In this document: positions 16,993-26,989 of the stretch, piece by piece | Layout: every line of letters begins with the position of its first letter | Position numbering within the stretch: position 1 is the stretch's first letter | From: Candidatus Saccharicenans sp. | Lineage (GTDB): Bacteria; Acidobacteriota; Aminicenantia; Aminicenantales; Saccharicenantaceae | Direction of reading: 5' to 3' | NCBI GenBank assembly: GCA_030017715.1 | Contig: JASEIU010000001.1 | Coordinates: forward strand, 970,276 to 1,034,275 | Length of the DNA: 64,000 nucleotides | The notes under the pieces: model-generated | Told to the model about the DNA's origin: nothing | Database searches by the model: none | What the model saw: only the letters and a program-made list of their open reading frames with translations | Position numbers and translations under genes: made by a program

Positions 16993-17943
16993 TCAGCTTT
17001 TTCTAAGAAATCCTTTAACCTGAAGGCTGGCCGGCATAATTTCAAACGAGGCCGGCAATCGTCCGACCTGTTCGCCGTCCAGCTCGATCAACACCGGCTC
17101 CGGGCGAAGAGGAGTTACCAGCACCCGACGGCCGCGACGCAGGCTAACCTTGTGGTAGTTGAGATGGCTGCCGTTGATGAGTTTCCAGCCGTGCAGACAA
17201 AATTCCAGAAAGCTCAGGCTCTTGACCAGAATGATGTCGAACAGGCTGTCATCCAGGCGGGCCCCGGGGGCTACCTTCATGCCCTTGCCGAAAACCTGGC
17301 CGTTGGCTATGGCCCCGATTAGATATTTACCTGATGTTTGTTCCCGGTCATCGACCGCAATGTTCACCTCGTGCCCCTTAAAAGAGAGCATAGCCTCTAT
17401 GAGACAGCGCAGGTAAGAAGAGGCTTTCCTTTTCAATCTTTCTTCGTTAACTTTCCTGACCACCTCTCCGCCCAGGCCGAAGTCGGCGATATTGAGGAAG
17501 TAGCGGCTGTCAGTCTGCCCTTCAGCTCCGGTGAAACTAACCCGGCCGACATCGATCGCCTGGTCGGGAGCCTCGGAGATAAACCTGACGGCATTTTTCA
17601 GGTTGCGCGGGATATTCAGGCTGCGGGTCAGGTCGCAGCCGGTACCCGAGGGCACAATGCCCAGGGTGGCCTCAGGATTTATGGTTTTCTGATTATCGAA
17701 GAAGCCGTTGGCGATTTCATTGACGGTTCCGTCTCCGCCGACACCGATCAACAGTTCGGTTCCTTCTTTCAGAGCTTCGCGGGCCAGCTCGGTGGCCTGG
17801 AACGGTTTTTCGGTAAAATCGTACTTAAACTCTTTAAAAAAGCTTTTCAGACTCTCCTTGATTTCCAGCCAGCGTTGCCTGGTGCGTCCCCGGTTAGAGG
17901 CCGGGTTGACTATCACCCGGGTTTTGAGCAGTTTGCGTTTCAT
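16993..17943 (-). CDS. diacylglycerol/lipid kinase (DagK/YegS-type)
   Basis: A 316-residue DAGK catalytic-domain protein. It begins with RVIVNPASNRGR (nucleotide-binding N-terminus) and has the GVGGDGTVNEIANGF signature, then GIVPSGTGCDLTRSL. The C-terminal domain ends with EPVLIELDGEQVG. It phosphorylates a lipid diol using ATP; diacylglycerol, sphingosine-like and undecaprenol-linked substrates cannot be told apart from sequence. Its start overlaps the end of the upstream membrane protein gene by 50 nt. GGAG lies 8 nt before the ATG. Confidence 0.9.
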   Translation of the reverse strand: MKRKLLKTRVIVNPASNRGRTRQRWLEIKESLKSFFKEFKYDFTEKPFQATELAREALKEGTELLIGVGGDGTVNEIANGFFDNQKTINPEATLGIVPSGTGCDLTRSLNIPRNLKNAVRFISEAPDQAIDVGRVSFTGAEGQTDSRYFLNIADFGLGGEVVRKVNEERLKRKASSYLRCLIEAMLSFKGHEVNIAVDDREQTSGKYLIGAIANGQVFGKGMKVAPGARLDDSLFDIILVKSLSFLEFCLHGWKLINGSHLNYHKVSLRRGRRVLVTPLRPEPVLIELDGEQVGRLPASFEIMPASLQVKGFLRKS

Positions 17944-18424
17944 TCTTTGCTCCAGTGGACGGTTTGAACAGCGAAAAACCGATCAGTCCGCCAATCGCCC
18001 CCAGAAAGGCGAAAATGACCGAGGTCAGAAGCAGGTTCAGAAAAAAAGTAAAAGGGCTCCAGCCCTGCGGGCTGATTTCGGTCCAGTTTTCCCAGCCGGG
18101 CGGCATCTCGTCGGCAAACCGGGCCAGGCTTTCGAGGAACCTTTTATTCCAGTTAAGGTAATAGCCGGTTAACGGCGTTTTTATGAGGATGCTGATTATG
18201 GCCCCGAAAACCCCGGCCAGGGCGCCGGTCAGCAGTCCATCTCCCTGAGTGAAACCGGAAGATTGGCCCGCAGCTTGTTTGGAAACCAGGTAAACGGCCA
18301 GCAAACCGCCGGCCAGAACCCAGAGGCAGCATAGACAATGCAGAAAGGGGATGGAGGAAATAATTCCGGCCACGGCCCCGCCGACCAGGGCCGGTTTAAT
18401 TAGGTCAGTTTCTCTTCCCGGCAT
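17894..18424 (-). CDS. small membrane protein of unknown function
   Basis: A 176-residue protein starting MPGRETDLIKP. A cysteine-rich hydrophobic segment (HCLCCLWVLAGGLLAVYLV) and at least two further glycine-rich membrane helices are visible, including GALAGVFGAIISILI and a C-terminal FLGAIGGLIGFSLF. The Gly/Ala-rich first half resembles DUF5518/DUF4870-like membrane proteins, but no family is assigned. A longer frame reaches 18613, but the extra 63 residues come from the repeat at 18508-18628, so the ATG at 18422-18424 with an upstream GGAG is preferred. Overlaps the lipid kinase gene by 50 nt. Confidence 0.6.
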   Translation of the reverse strand: MPGRETDLIKPALVGGAVAGIISSIPFLHCLCCLWVLAGGLLAVYLVSKQAAGQSSGFTQGDGLLTGALAGVFGAIISILIKTPLTGYYLNWNKRFLESLARFADEMPPGWENWTEISPQGWSPFTFFLNLLLTSVIFAFLGAIGGLIGFSLFKPSTGAKNETQTAQNPGDSQPGL

Positions 18425-18507
18425 TATTTCTGATCTCCGGTTAATGGCTATTAATTTTACGATTAAAGACCGGGGAATGCAAATAGTACGGTTGAAAGGC
18501 CCGCAGT

Positions 18508-18628
18508 CGGGGGGGGCCTGTCGCGGCGCGCCTCCTCCCGTCCCCGCTCCACCCATCCCCCCGTGGGGAACCCCTTCCGCTGCGGGCGGTTCGGAGACAC
18601 GCCGGGCCAGCATTCTGCCTGCCTGACC
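18508..18628. repeat. dispersed GC-rich repeat, copy A
   Basis: About 120 nt, nearly identical to 28890-29010 across an 80-nt core containing CCTCCTCCCGTCC, CGCTCCACCCATCCCCCC, and GGGGAACCCCTTCCGCTGC, ending TTCGGAGACA. It holds a small CCCC/GGGG hairpin. It lies between two membrane-protein genes. A weaker third copy is at about 58175. Confidence 0.8.
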
Positions 18629-18670
18629 GCCAATCGCAAAAATAGGGATGATGCGGCCGAAAAAGGACTC

Positions 18671-19147
18671 TTACGACTTGAATTTCAGGCCATTCAGCGC
18701 TCGGAACCAGAATACGGGCAGAAAGGTAGACCACAGGGCGCCGGTGGCCAGCCTCAGGCCCGGCGGTGTCCACCACAGGCCAAGCAGGCCTCCGACGGCA
18801 TCCACAATCAGCGGGCCGGCGGCGACTAATATCAGTGACGGCCGGGTTTCCAGCCATTTTATTAGCCGGCCCGGCCACAGCGGGTATGTCAGGACGCTAA
18901 AAAAGAAGCCGGCGTAAAAACCGAGGCAGCGGCTGCACACGGCCAGCGGCCGGCCGAACCAGGAGAAGGATCGCTCAGGCCGCTGGTGGCAGACTGAGGA
19001 AAAGAGATGATAGAGGAAGGCGGAAACGGCCGGGCTTTTTCCCCCCAGCAGCGGGGCCAGGAATATCCCGGCCAGAATTAAGAAGGAGAAAATGAGTGTC
19101 GCCAGCCAGAAAAGAATTCTTAATCTGTTCTTAAAGTCTGCACTCAT
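18671..19147 (-). CDS. DUF2085 membrane protein
   Basis: A 158-residue protein with about four membrane segments. The DUF2085 hallmark is plain: a CHQRPERSF motif followed by FGRPLAVCSRCLGFYAGFF, with one Cys-His and a CxxC pair on or near the membrane face. The family's function is unknown; the conserved Cys/His suggest metal binding or redox. It is divergent from the secreted TPR protein gene. Confidence 0.8.
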   Translation of the reverse strand: MSADFKNRLRILFWLATLIFSFLILAGIFLAPLLGGKSPAVSAFLYHLFSSVCHQRPERSFSWFGRPLAVCSRCLGFYAGFFFSVLTYPLWPGRLIKWLETRPSLILVAAGPLIVDAVGGLLGLWWTPPGLRLATGALWSTFLPVFWFRALNGLKFKS

Positions 19148-19157
19148 AATAAATTGT

Positions 19158-19185
19158 TTGACAGGTTGAATGAAGATAATATAAA
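19158..19185 (+). promoter_or_regulatory. sigma-70-type promoter for the trypsin-fold/TPR gene
   Basis: TTGACA at 19158-19163, a 16-nt spacer and TATAAA at 19180-19185, about 30 nt before the start codon at 19216. Confidence 0.55.
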
Positions 19186-19215
19186 TTTTTCTAAGAAGGA
19201 ATGGAAGGAGGCACG

Positions 19216-21042
19216 ATGAAAAGAAACTATCTCCGCCTGATAGTTGGTTTTTTCGTCCTCTGTCAGCTGCTGATAGCCGGCCAGACGCAGGAGGCAGTCG
19301 ATATACTCGGAAAAGCCTCGGCCGGCGTTATCAGCTTAAAAGCCTGGGACAAGAACAAAAATGTCGTGGGGGAGGGCACCGGATTTGCCCTGACCGAAAA
19401 TCTGGTCGTGGTGCCCTATCATCTAATTTCTCAGGCTGCGGAAGCTGAAGTCACCAGCATTTCGGGAAAGAGCGGAAAGGTAGAAGCGCTCCTGGCTACC
19501 TACCGCGATTTAGACCTGGCACTGGTCAGGATAAAAGGAAAAGTCAACGGACTGACGACAGGAGCCTCTGTCGGGATTCCGGCCGGAAGCCGGCTTTTTG
19601 CCCTGAGTGAAATCAACGGTCAGGTGATAATTACCGAAGGAAACCTGAAAGGCTGGCTGGAAATCTCCCCGGACAAGCCGAGAGTAATGAATATAACCAT
19701 GAGCCTGGAGAAACCGGCCTGCGGCGCTCCGATTTTCGACCTCCAGGGGACGGTAGTTGGAGTGGCCCTGGTATTCGGGTCCGGAGTCAGGTTTGGAGTT
19801 CCGGTGGAAGCGGTCCTGACCATGAACACCCAGGCCAGGGGACAGGAATTGAAAACGGTCAACAAAGAAAATTACCTGGACCAGGCCGAGGGAAGCTTTC
19901 TGGTTGGTAAGACGTCAGCCCTTCTTAACGAACCGGGTCTGGCCAGCATCTATCTGGGAAAATACCTGAAATTCAAACCCGATGACCTGGAAATCTACGT
20001 CCTTCTGGCCGAGGCCTATTTCAAGCTGGGCAATAACGCTGAAAGCTATAAGAATTTCGCCAAAGCCCTGCTTCTGAATCCCGACCATGCTCAGGCTCTG
20101 TACGGAATGGGTTTGACCCAGCTTAAGGAGCGAAAATTCAAGGAGGCCGTGGAATTTCTGGAAAAGGCCATAGCCAACAAGGTGGATTCCAGGGAAATTT
20201 ATTTTGAACTCGGAACGGCTTATGAGGAATTACAGGACCTGGCCCGGGCGGCCGAGAACTACGAAAAATACGCCAGGAGCGGACCGGCCAATCCCTTTCC
20301 GGCCTGGTTAAAACTGGCCCAGACTTTCCAGAAGCTGAATCAGGCAGACCGGGCCATTGCCGCTTTCCGGGAGGCTCTGAAGATCAACCCCGACGACCTG
20401 AACTGCAATTATAACCTGGCCAAGCTGCTGGCCGAGACCGGCCAGCTCGGGGAAGCCGAGATGATTTTTGATAAGCTGGCCTCCATGAACAAGCGCGACG
20501 CCATTACTTATTACGGTCAAATTATGCAGATGTACGACCGGGTCCAGAACTACGAAAAGGCAGTTGAAGCCGCCCGGAAGATTGTGGATATAAATCCCAG
20601 GAATGAAGTAGCCCTGTACAACCTGGCCATTATGTATGACCGCCTGGGACGGCTGGGAGAAGCGGCCCAGACCCTCAACGAATGCCTGGCCATCAAGAGC
20701 GATTATACTCAGGCCTTGTTTAATCTGGGCATAGTTTATGACAGGATGAAAAAACATCCCGAAGCGGTGGAGGCCTTTAAGAAGTATACCGCCCTGGCTC
20801 CGGACGACCCCAGCGGCTGGCTGAATATCGGGCTGGAATATATGCTGATGAAGGATTTTGAAAAGGCCCTGCCAAACCTGGAAAAAAGCGTAGCCTTGAA
20901 TCCCAACAATGCGGCCGCTCAATATAATCTGGGTATAACCTACATTAATCTCAAAGACAGCTACAGCGCCCGGGAAGTTCTGAAGGTCCTGCAAAGGCTG
21001 GACCCGAATCTGGCCGGACGCCTGGCCAAGCTGATTAAATAG
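19216..21042 (+). CDS. exported trypsin-fold (Cys at nucleophile position) and TPR repeat protein
   Basis: A 608-residue protein. The start at 19216 is chosen because AGGAGG (19206-19211) fits it and it gives a signal peptide MKRNYLRLIVGFFVLCQLLI. Residues about 27-200 have the HtrA/trypsin-like fold: PYHLIS (H69), the DLDLAL turn (D100), and KPACGAPIFD (C169) where GNSGGPL is usual. The Ser nucleophile is thus replaced by Cys. Residues about 225-600 are about ten tandem TPRs (e.g. ALLLNPDHAQALYGMGLTQL). It is probably periplasmic, as a protein-binding scaffold with a possible Cys peptidase. Followed by tRNA-Leu. Confidence 0.82.
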   Translation: MKRNYLRLIVGFFVLCQLLIAGQTQEAVDILGKASAGVISLKAWDKNKNVVGEGTGFALTENLVVVPYHLISQAAEAEVTSISGKSGKVEALLATYRDLDLALVRIKGKVNGLTTGASVGIPAGSRLFALSEINGQVIITEGNLKGWLEISPDKPRVMNITMSLEKPACGAPIFDLQGTVVGVALVFGSGVRFGVPVEAVLTMNTQARGQELKTVNKENYLDQAEGSFLVGKTSALLNEPGLASIYLGKYLKFKPDDLEIYVLLAEAYFKLGNNAESYKNFAKALLLNPDHAQALYGMGLTQLKERKFKEAVEFLEKAIANKVDSREIYFELGTAYEELQDLARAAENYEKYARSGPANPFPAWLKLAQTFQKLNQADRAIAAFREALKINPDDLNCNYNLAKLLAETGQLGEAEMIFDKLASMNKRDAITYYGQIMQMYDRVQNYEKAVEAARKIVDINPRNEVALYNLAIMYDRLGRLGEAAQTLNECLAIKSDYTQALFNLGIVYDRMKKHPEAVEAFKKYTALAPDDPSGWLNIGLEYMLMKDFEKALPNLEKSVALNPNNAAAQYNLGITYINLKDSYSAREVLKVLQRLDPNLAGRLAKLIK

Positions 21043-21141
21043 CGGTCGAGCCCCGGCCGGATTGACTGTCCGGCTAAAGTATGGTATTTATAGTTCTTAA
21101 AATCCGCACAGGCAATCAGATATCAATAAGATAATTTAGCT

Positions 21142-21226
21142 GGGCAGGTGGCGGAATTGGCAGACGCACTAGGCTTAGGACCTAGTTCCTGAATAAGGAG
21201 TGCGGGTTCGATTCCCGCTCTGCCCA
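21142..21226 (+). tRNA. tRNA-Leu (anticodon UAG)
   Basis: An 85-nt class II tRNA. The acceptor stem GGGCAGG pairs with TCTGCCC (one G-U) and the discriminator is A at 21226. The anticodon stem CTAGG/CCTAG encloses the loop CTTAGGA, with anticodon TAG at 21176-21178. A long variable arm follows, then the T arm GCGGG-TTCGATT-CCCGC. The CCA end is not encoded. It reads CUA and probably other CUN codons. Confidence 0.96.
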
Positions 21227-21304
21227 TTCCCAGCATTCAGAGGCCTGAATCCACATATTGAAACTGATTGCAGCAGGGGCCAATCTTATTTTCGAGGAAA
21301 GACG

Positions 21305-22582
21305 ATGGAAAACAACACTAACCAGGAGAGGCTGAAAGTGGTCAGTCCCACCGTTCGGGAAATGAACCTGGAAATTGCTGCCGAGACGGTTAAAAAAGAA
21401 TACGAAAAAGTTCTCCGGGATTACGTGGCCCGGGTGAAGTTGCCCGGGTTTAGAAAAGGGTATGCCCCGCGGGACATGGTCCAGAGGATGTTTGAGGCTG
21501 AAATCAAAGAAGCTGTTCTGGACAATCTCATACCCGATAACCTGCGACAGGAGCTGGAAGTCCTGAAAGTGGTTCCGGTCAATGTCCCCACGGTCAAGTC
21601 AGTCGACTTCAGTCTGGACGGGGGGGTCAAATACCAGGTGTCCTTTGAGGTCTGGCCGGAATTCGACCTGCCCGCCGATTACCTGGAGAAAAAGGTTGAG
21701 AAAGAAAAGACACAGCTGGAGGAAACCGAGGTCGAGGTCGTGCTCAACAGGCTCAGGGATAATGCGGCCGAATACCTGCCGGTGTCCGAACGCGGGGTGC
21801 AGAACGGCGACTACGTGGTCATAGAGATTCAGGGGCGCGAAACAAGCAGCAAAAAGTTCATGCCGGTTGAAAAGGTGGTGATCCTGGCCGGCCATCAGGA
21901 TAACGAACCGCAGCTGAACGAAGTCCTGCCCGGACTGAAGCCAGGGGAAGAAAAGACTTTCACCGTTAATTATCCGCCGGATTACCGCCAGAAAAAGTTT
22001 GCCGGCAGGGAAATTGAGTACCGGCTGAAGGTGCTTGAGATAAAAGAAAAAAAGCTGCCCGAGCTCAACGATGATTTTGCCCGGCTGGTCGATGAGGTGG
22101 AGAATCTGGAGGCCCTGAAGGAGAAGATCAGGCAGGACCTGGTCCGGCACCGGGAGGATGAAGCCCGCGATAAAGCCATCAATCAATTCCTGGAAAAGCT
22201 GGCCGCAGACATCAACCTGGCCATTCCTGAGAGCATGCTCAAGGAAGAAGCCCAGGCCATGATCCAGCGCCAATTCCGCGAGGAGGAGCTTAAAAAGATT
22301 CCCTCCGAACTCTGGCCCGGTCTTATGGAGCAGGCCCGGAAACAGGCTGAAACCAATCTTAAGAATCATATCCTGTTGCGGAAAATAGCCGCCCGGGAGG
22401 GGCTGGAAATTTCGGCCGAGGAATTCGAGCAGGAGCTGAAGAAAGTGTCCGAGTCGAGGAATATCCCCCTGGACCAGCTCAAGGCCGCTCTGGCCCGGGG
22501 CGAGCGGGACGAGGAATGGAAGCTCAATCTGCTGCTGAGAAAAACGGTTGACTTTTTAGCCGGGAGGATTATAATAGAATAA
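21305..22582 (+). CDS. tig: trigger factor (ribosome-associated chaperone)
   Basis: A 425-residue trigger factor. The ribosome-docking tip is [10 protein letters not shown] near residue 45, with Tyr instead of the usual Lys at one position. A FKBP-type PPIase domain spans about residues 145-240 ([11 protein letters not shown], then [20 protein letters not shown]). The C-terminal chaperone arms are helical. A frame extending upstream to 21200 crosses the tRNA, so the ATG at 21305 with GAGG upstream is used. It heads tig-clpP-clpX-lon, a conserved order. Confidence 0.95.
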   Translation: MENNTNQERLKVVSPTVREMNLEIAAETVKKEYEKVLRDYVARVKLPGFRKGYAPRDMVQRMFEAEIKEAVLDNLIPDNLRQELEVLKVVPVNVPTVKSVDFSLDGGVKYQVSFEVWPEFDLPADYLEKKVEKEKTQLEETEVEVVLNRLRDNAAEYLPVSERGVQNGDYVVIEIQGRETSSKKFMPVEKVVILAGHQDNEPQLNEVLPGLKPGEEKTFTVNYPPDYRQKKFAGREIEYRLKVLEIKEKKLPELNDDFARLVDEVENLEALKEKIRQDLVRHREDEARDKAINQFLEKLAADINLAIPESMLKEEAQAMIQRQFREEELKKIPSELWPGLMEQARKQAETNLKNHILLRKIAAREGLEISAEEFEQELKKVSESRNIPLDQLKAALARGERDEEWKLNLLLRKTVDFLAGRIIIE

Positions 22583-22592
22583 AGCTTCCCCG

Positions 22593-23189
22593 ATGGCCAT
22601 AATTCCATTTGTCATTGAATCCGAGGGGCGCACCGAGCGCGGCTATGACATATATTCCAGACTTTTGAAGGACAGGATAATCTTTCTGGGTACAGAGATA
22701 AACGACGAGGTGGCCAACCTGGTGATTGCCCAGTTATTGTATCTGGAAGCCGAGGCAGGCGATAAGGATATTTCATTGTATATAAATTCACCGGGAGGCA
22801 GCATAACTGCCGGGCTGGCCATCTACGATACCATGCAGTTTATAACCTCGCCCGTGACCACCATCTGCCTGGGGCAGGCGGCCAGTATGGCCGCGGTGCT
22901 GCTGGCAGCCGGAACCGCGGGCAAGAGGTTTGCCCTGCCCAATTCCCGGGTAGTTCTGCACCAGCCTTTTGGCGAGTTCCAGGGCCAGGCCAGCGACCTG
23001 GCCATCCAGGCCAAAGAGATTCTCAGGATGAGAGAGAATCTGAACCGGATTCTGGCCAGGCATACCGGCCAGCCTCTGGAAAAAATCCAGGCCGAGGTGG
23101 AGCGGGATTTCATCATGACTCCGGACCAGGCCAGAGAATACGGCCTGATAGACCAGATCATCAGTTCCCGCAAGGAAACACTCACCTGA
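22593..23189 (+). CDS. clpP: ATP-dependent Clp protease proteolytic subunit
   Basis: A 198-residue serine peptidase. The catalytic triad is S98 ([11 protein letters not shown]), H123 (VVLHQPFG), and D172 (RDFIMTP). The oxyanion turn SPGGS is at 66-70. It forms the tetradecameric chamber fed by ClpX, encoded next. It starts 10 nt after tig. Confidence 0.97.
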   Translation: MAIIPFVIESEGRTERGYDIYSRLLKDRIIFLGTEINDEVANLVIAQLLYLEAEAGDKDISLYINSPGGSITAGLAIYDTMQFITSPVTTICLGQAASMAAVLLAAGTAGKRFALPNSRVVLHQPFGEFQGQASDLAIQAKEILRMRENLNRILARHTGQPLEKIQAEVERDFIMTPDQAREYGLIDQIISSRKETLT

Positions 23190-23230
23190 GCGGCGACGGC
23201 TCCCCCGAAGGAGCAGGTAAGGCATAGAAC

Positions 23231-24478
23231 ATGACAACCAACGAACAAAATGCGGCCACGGTCAAGTGCAGCTTCTGTCACCGGACCCAGACCCAGGTCC
23301 GCAGGCTGATCGCCGGGCCGCAGAAGGTTTACATCTGCGATAATTGTGTGGAAATAGCCCACTCCATTCTAATTTCCGACCGCCAGCAGGAACTGGAAAT
23401 AAAGCGGAAAAAAGAAACGTTTCTGACCCCGGTCCAGATTAAAAAAGCCCTGGATGAGTACATCGTCGGCCAGGAAGAGGCCAAGAAAAAGATATCTGTG
23501 GCCGTGTATAACCATTACAAGCGAATAAACCAGCCCCGGGGCCAGAGCGAGGTGGAGATAACCAAGAGCAATCTGCTGTTTATCGGTCCTACCGGAACCG
23601 GCAAGACTCTGATGGCCCAGACCCTGGCCAGGTTGCTTTCAGTGCCGTTTGCCATTGCCGACGCCACCACCCTGACCGAGGCCGGATACGTGGGCGAGGA
23701 CGTGGAGAATATCATTCTGAAACTATTTCAGGCGGCCAAGGGCAACATCGAGAAAACCCAGAAGGGGATCATTTACATAGATGAAATCGATAAGATCAGC
23801 CGCAAGAGCGACAGCCCGTCAATTACCAGGGACGTCTCGGGAGAGGGCGTCCAGCAGGCCCTGCTGAAGATCATAGAAGGAACAGTTGCCAACGTGCCTC
23901 CCCAGGGCGGCCGGAAACATCCCTACCAGGAGTTCATTCCGGTCGACACTTCTGATATACTATTTATCTGCGGAGGCGCCTTTAACGGCCTGGACAAGAT
24001 AATCGCCCAGCGTCTCGGGAAATCGACGGTCGGTTTCAAGGCCGAAATCAAAAAATTAGTGGACAGTCGGGACATATACCGTCACCTGATGCCCGAAGAC
24101 CTGATCAAGTACGGTCTGATTCCAGAGCTGGTTGGCCGGGTGCCGGTGGTGGCGGTTTTCCACGACCTGGACCGGGAGCACCTGATAGAGATTCTGACCG
24201 GGCCAAAGAACGCCATCATCAAGCAGTACCAGAAACTGTTTGAAATGGAGGGAGTCGAGCTGGAATTCACCGAGGAGGCCCTTCAAGCCATAGCCGAAAA
24301 ATCGATCGAGAAGAAACTGGGAGCCCGGGGGCTTAGGGCTATAATCGAGGACCTGATGCTTGACCTGATGTTCTACCTGCCTTCCCAGAAAAAGGAGACC
24401 AGGATCGTGATAACCCGGGAGATGGTGGAAGAACAAAGGCTGAGCTATGAAAAATTTAAACAGGTAATGGGAGCTTAA
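23231..24478 (+). CDS. clpX: Clp protease ATP-binding subunit ClpX
   Basis: A 415-residue AAA+ unfoldase. The N-terminal C4 zinc domain uses CSFC and CDNC pairs (residues about 14-40). Walker A is [12 protein letters not shown], Walker B is [10 protein letters not shown], and sensor and pore-loop regions follow ([23 protein letters not shown]). An IGF-type ClpP-docking loop is replaced by a VGF-like stretch (STVGFKA). It recognises tagged proteins and threads them into ClpP. lon begins 1 nt after its stop. Confidence 0.97.
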   Translation: MTTNEQNAATVKCSFCHRTQTQVRRLIAGPQKVYICDNCVEIAHSILISDRQQELEIKRKKETFLTPVQIKKALDEYIVGQEEAKKKISVAVYNHYKRINQPRGQSEVEITKSNLLFIGPTGTGKTLMAQTLARLLSVPFAIADATTLTEAGYVGEDVENIILKLFQAAKGNIEKTQKGIIYIDEIDKISRKSDSPSITRDVSGEGVQQALLKIIEGTVANVPPQGGRKHPYQEFIPVDTSDILFICGGAFNGLDKIIAQRLGKSTVGFKAEIKKLVDSRDIYRHLMPEDLIKYGLIPELVGRVPVVAVFHDLDREHLIEILTGPKNAIIKQYQKLFEMEGVELEFTEEALQAIAEKSIEKKLGARGLRAIIEDLMLDLMFYLPSQKKETRIVITREMVEEQRLSYEKFKQVMGA

Positions 24479-24479
24479 C

Positions 24480-26894
24480 ATGACTGAATCCCAGGGAAAT
24501 TCCGAACTCATAAAGAATATACCGCTAATACCGCTGCGTGACCTGGTGGTTTTTCCGGCCACCCTGGTGCCATTTGTCGTCGGCCGGCCTTCATCCATCA
24601 AGGCCCTGGAAAAGGCCTACGAGAAGGACAAACTGATCTTCCTGGCGGCCCAGATGGACGCGGGAATAGACAATCCCTTGCCCCGCGATATTTACACCAT
24701 GGGAGTTACAGCCAGAATAATCAGGACTGCCAGAACCGACGAAAGGAACATGAAGGTCATTGTCGAGGGATTGAACCGGGCCCGGATAGTCGAGTTTCTG
24801 AGCACCTATCCCTACTACCAGATCCTGGCCAAGGTGGTTAAAGAAATCGAGGACAAATCGCCGGAAACCCAGGAACTGCTGAAGAAAGTTCTGGCTCTCT
24901 TTGAGGAATATCTTAAAATAAATCAGAACGCCAACCTGGATTCAATCATCCCGGCCCTCAGAGAAAACAGCACCGACCGCATTGCCGACATCATTTCTTC
25001 CCATCTGTACCTGCCGCTGGAAGAGAAACAGAACCTGCTGGAAACTCTGAATACCAGAGAAAGGTTGAACCGGCTGAAATTTCTGCTGCAGGAATCGCTG
25101 GTCAATTTTATCGGGCGCGAACCCGGTGCCGGCTCCACCCGGAGAAGGGGAGGGCAGAAGGAATCCGGCCAGCGGACCTTCATTCCCGGCGGCCAGTTCA
25201 AGAAAGAAGAACAGCCCAACGAGATTGAGGAACTGAAGAAAAAAGTGGAAGAGGCTCAGATGCCTCCGGATGCTCACGAGAAGGCCATGAAAGAGATTGA
25301 GCGGCTAGAAACGATGCCTCCGATGTCGGCCGAAGCCACCGTCAGCCGCAATTACCTGGACTGGTTGATCTCCCTGCCCTGGAACAGGAAATCCCGAGAG
25401 AAACGGGACCTGAAGGAAGCCGAAAGGATCCTGAACGAAGACCATTACGGACTGGAAAAGGTCAAGGAAAGAATCCTGGAATACCTGGCTATCCGCCAGC
25501 TGGTTAAAAATCCCAAGGGAGTCATCCTGGCCTTCATCGGGCCCCCGGGAGTCGGCAAGACTTCACTGGGCAAGTCAATCGCCCGGGCCACCGGCCGGAA
25601 GTTTGTTCGGCTATCATTGGGCGGAGTCCGGGATGAAGCCGAAATCAGAGGCCACCGTCGGACTTATATCGGGGCTTATCCAGGCCGGATTATCCAGATG
25701 ATCAAGCGGGCCGGAACCAGAAACCCGGTCTTTCTGCTGGACGAGGTCGACAAAATGAGCATGGACTATCGAGGCGACCCGGCGGCTGCCCTGATGGAGG
25801 TGCTGGACCCGGAACAGAACAAAGAATTTCTGGACCATTACATAGATACCGATTTTGACCTGTCGCAGGTGATGTTTATCGTCACCGCCAATTCCATCGA
25901 CCCCATTCCGCGGGCCCTGCTGGACCGGATGGAAGTCATCAGGCTGCCCGGATACACCGAGGACGAAAAAGTCCAGATTGCCAGGCAGTTTCTGATTCCC
26001 AAGCAGCTCAAAGCTCACGGCCTGTCTTCCAGGAACCTGGAATTCACCGAACAGGCCATTCTGAAAATAATCAGGGAATACACTCGAGAGGCCGGGGTCA
26101 GGAACCTGGAAAGAGAAATAACCTCCATCTGCCGCAAGATGGTCAAGAAGGTGGTCACCAAGGGCAAAGAATACCGCGAAAAGCTGACCGCCAAGGCAGT
26201 GGAAAATTACCTCGGCATTCCCAAGTACCGCCGGCTGGAAATAGACCAGCAGAATGAAGTTGGAGTATCACTGGGGATGGCCTGGACGGAATTTGGCGGC
26301 GAACTTTTGACCTTTGAAGCCACCAAGATTCACGGCAAGGGCAACTTAATGCTGACCGGTCACCTGGGGGAAATCATGCAGGAATCAGCCCAGGCCGCTT
26401 ACAGTTATGTCCGCCATAAGCTCTACGAGCTCAACATGGGCAAGGAACTGGAAAAGAACTTTGACATCCATATCCATGTGCCGGAAGGCGCCACTCCCAA
26501 GGAGGGGCCGTCGGCCGGGATCACCATCGCCACAGCCATCATCTCGCTGCTGACGGGCATTCCGGTCAGCAAGAAGGTGGCCATGAGCGGGGAAATCACC
26601 CTGAGGGGCAAGGTCCTGCCCGTGGGCGGAATAAAGGAAAAACTCCTGGCCGCTTTTAGAGAGGGCATCTCCGAGGTTATACTGCCGGTGGATAATCGCC
26701 CCGACCTGAAGGACCTGCCCAAGAAGCTGAAACAAAGCCTTAAGGTGCATCTGGTGGAGAACATGGACCAGGTGCTGAAAATAGCCCTGACCGAAGAGCT
26801 GATTCCCAAAGCCGGGCCGACCGAACCGGAAGCCAAGGAAAAACAGCCGCCGGCCGGGGCCGAAGCCGCCAAGGAACCTCAGATGACCAATTGA
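24480..26894 (+). CDS. lon: ATP-dependent protease Lon (LonA)
   Basis: An 804-residue LonA. The N-terminal substrate-binding domain begins IPLIPLRDLVVFPATLVPF. The AAA+ module has Walker A GPPGVGKTSLGK and Walker B VFLLDEVDKM. The C-terminal peptidase carries the Ser of PKEGPSAGITIATA and the partner Lys in GGIKEKLLAA, forming the Ser-Lys dyad. A linker of about 35 charged residues (RRRGGQKESGQ region) and an acidic/Ala-rich tail are the only unusual parts. It degrades misfolded and regulatory proteins. Confidence 0.97.
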   Translation: MTESQGNSELIKNIPLIPLRDLVVFPATLVPFVVGRPSSIKALEKAYEKDKLIFLAAQMDAGIDNPLPRDIYTMGVTARIIRTARTDERNMKVIVEGLNRARIVEFLSTYPYYQILAKVVKEIEDKSPETQELLKKVLALFEEYLKINQNANLDSIIPALRENSTDRIADIISSHLYLPLEEKQNLLETLNTRERLNRLKFLLQESLVNFIGREPGAGSTRRRGGQKESGQRTFIPGGQFKKEEQPNEIEELKKKVEEAQMPPDAHEKAMKEIERLETMPPMSAEATVSRNYLDWLISLPWNRKSREKRDLKEAERILNEDHYGLEKVKERILEYLAIRQLVKNPKGVILAFIGPPGVGKTSLGKSIARATGRKFVRLSLGGVRDEAEIRGHRRTYIGAYPGRIIQMIKRAGTRNPVFLLDEVDKMSMDYRGDPAAALMEVLDPEQNKEFLDHYIDTDFDLSQVMFIVTANSIDPIPRALLDRMEVIRLPGYTEDEKVQIARQFLIPKQLKAHGLSSRNLEFTEQAILKIIREYTREAGVRNLEREITSICRKMVKKVVTKGKEYREKLTAKAVENYLGIPKYRRLEIDQQNEVGVSLGMAWTEFGGELLTFEATKIHGKGNLMLTGHLGEIMQESAQAAYSYVRHKLYELNMGKELEKNFDIHIHVPEGATPKEGPSAGITIATAIISLLTGIPVSKKVAMSGEITLRGKVLPVGGIKEKLLAAFREGISEVILPVDNRPDLKDLPKKLKQSLKVHLVENMDQVLKIALTEELIPKAGPTEPEAKEKQPPAGAEAAKEPQMTN

Positions 26895-26909
26895 GGAAGA
26901 ATTAAACTG

Positions 26910-26928
26910 AAACCGTCTCTGGTTTTTT
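26910..26928 (+). terminator. weak intrinsic terminator after lon
   Basis: Stem AAACC / GGTTT around a 6-nt loop (GTCTCT), followed by TTTCC. The stem is only 5 bp and the U-run merges with it, so partial read-through into rho is possible. Confidence 0.35.
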
Positions 26929-26989
26929 CCTCAAAATAGATTCAAGAAGCATAAATTGAAACAAAAATTTAACATGTGAGGTAGGAAGG

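Noticed and set aside
18425..18613. A longer N-terminus for the membrane protein at 17894-18424
   Set aside because: The added residues come from the dispersed repeat, and the same peptide-like frame is found in copy B, which is noncoding.
21200..21304. Upstream extension of trigger factor
   Set aside because: It would pass through the tRNA-Leu gene; the ATG at 21305 fits the family start.
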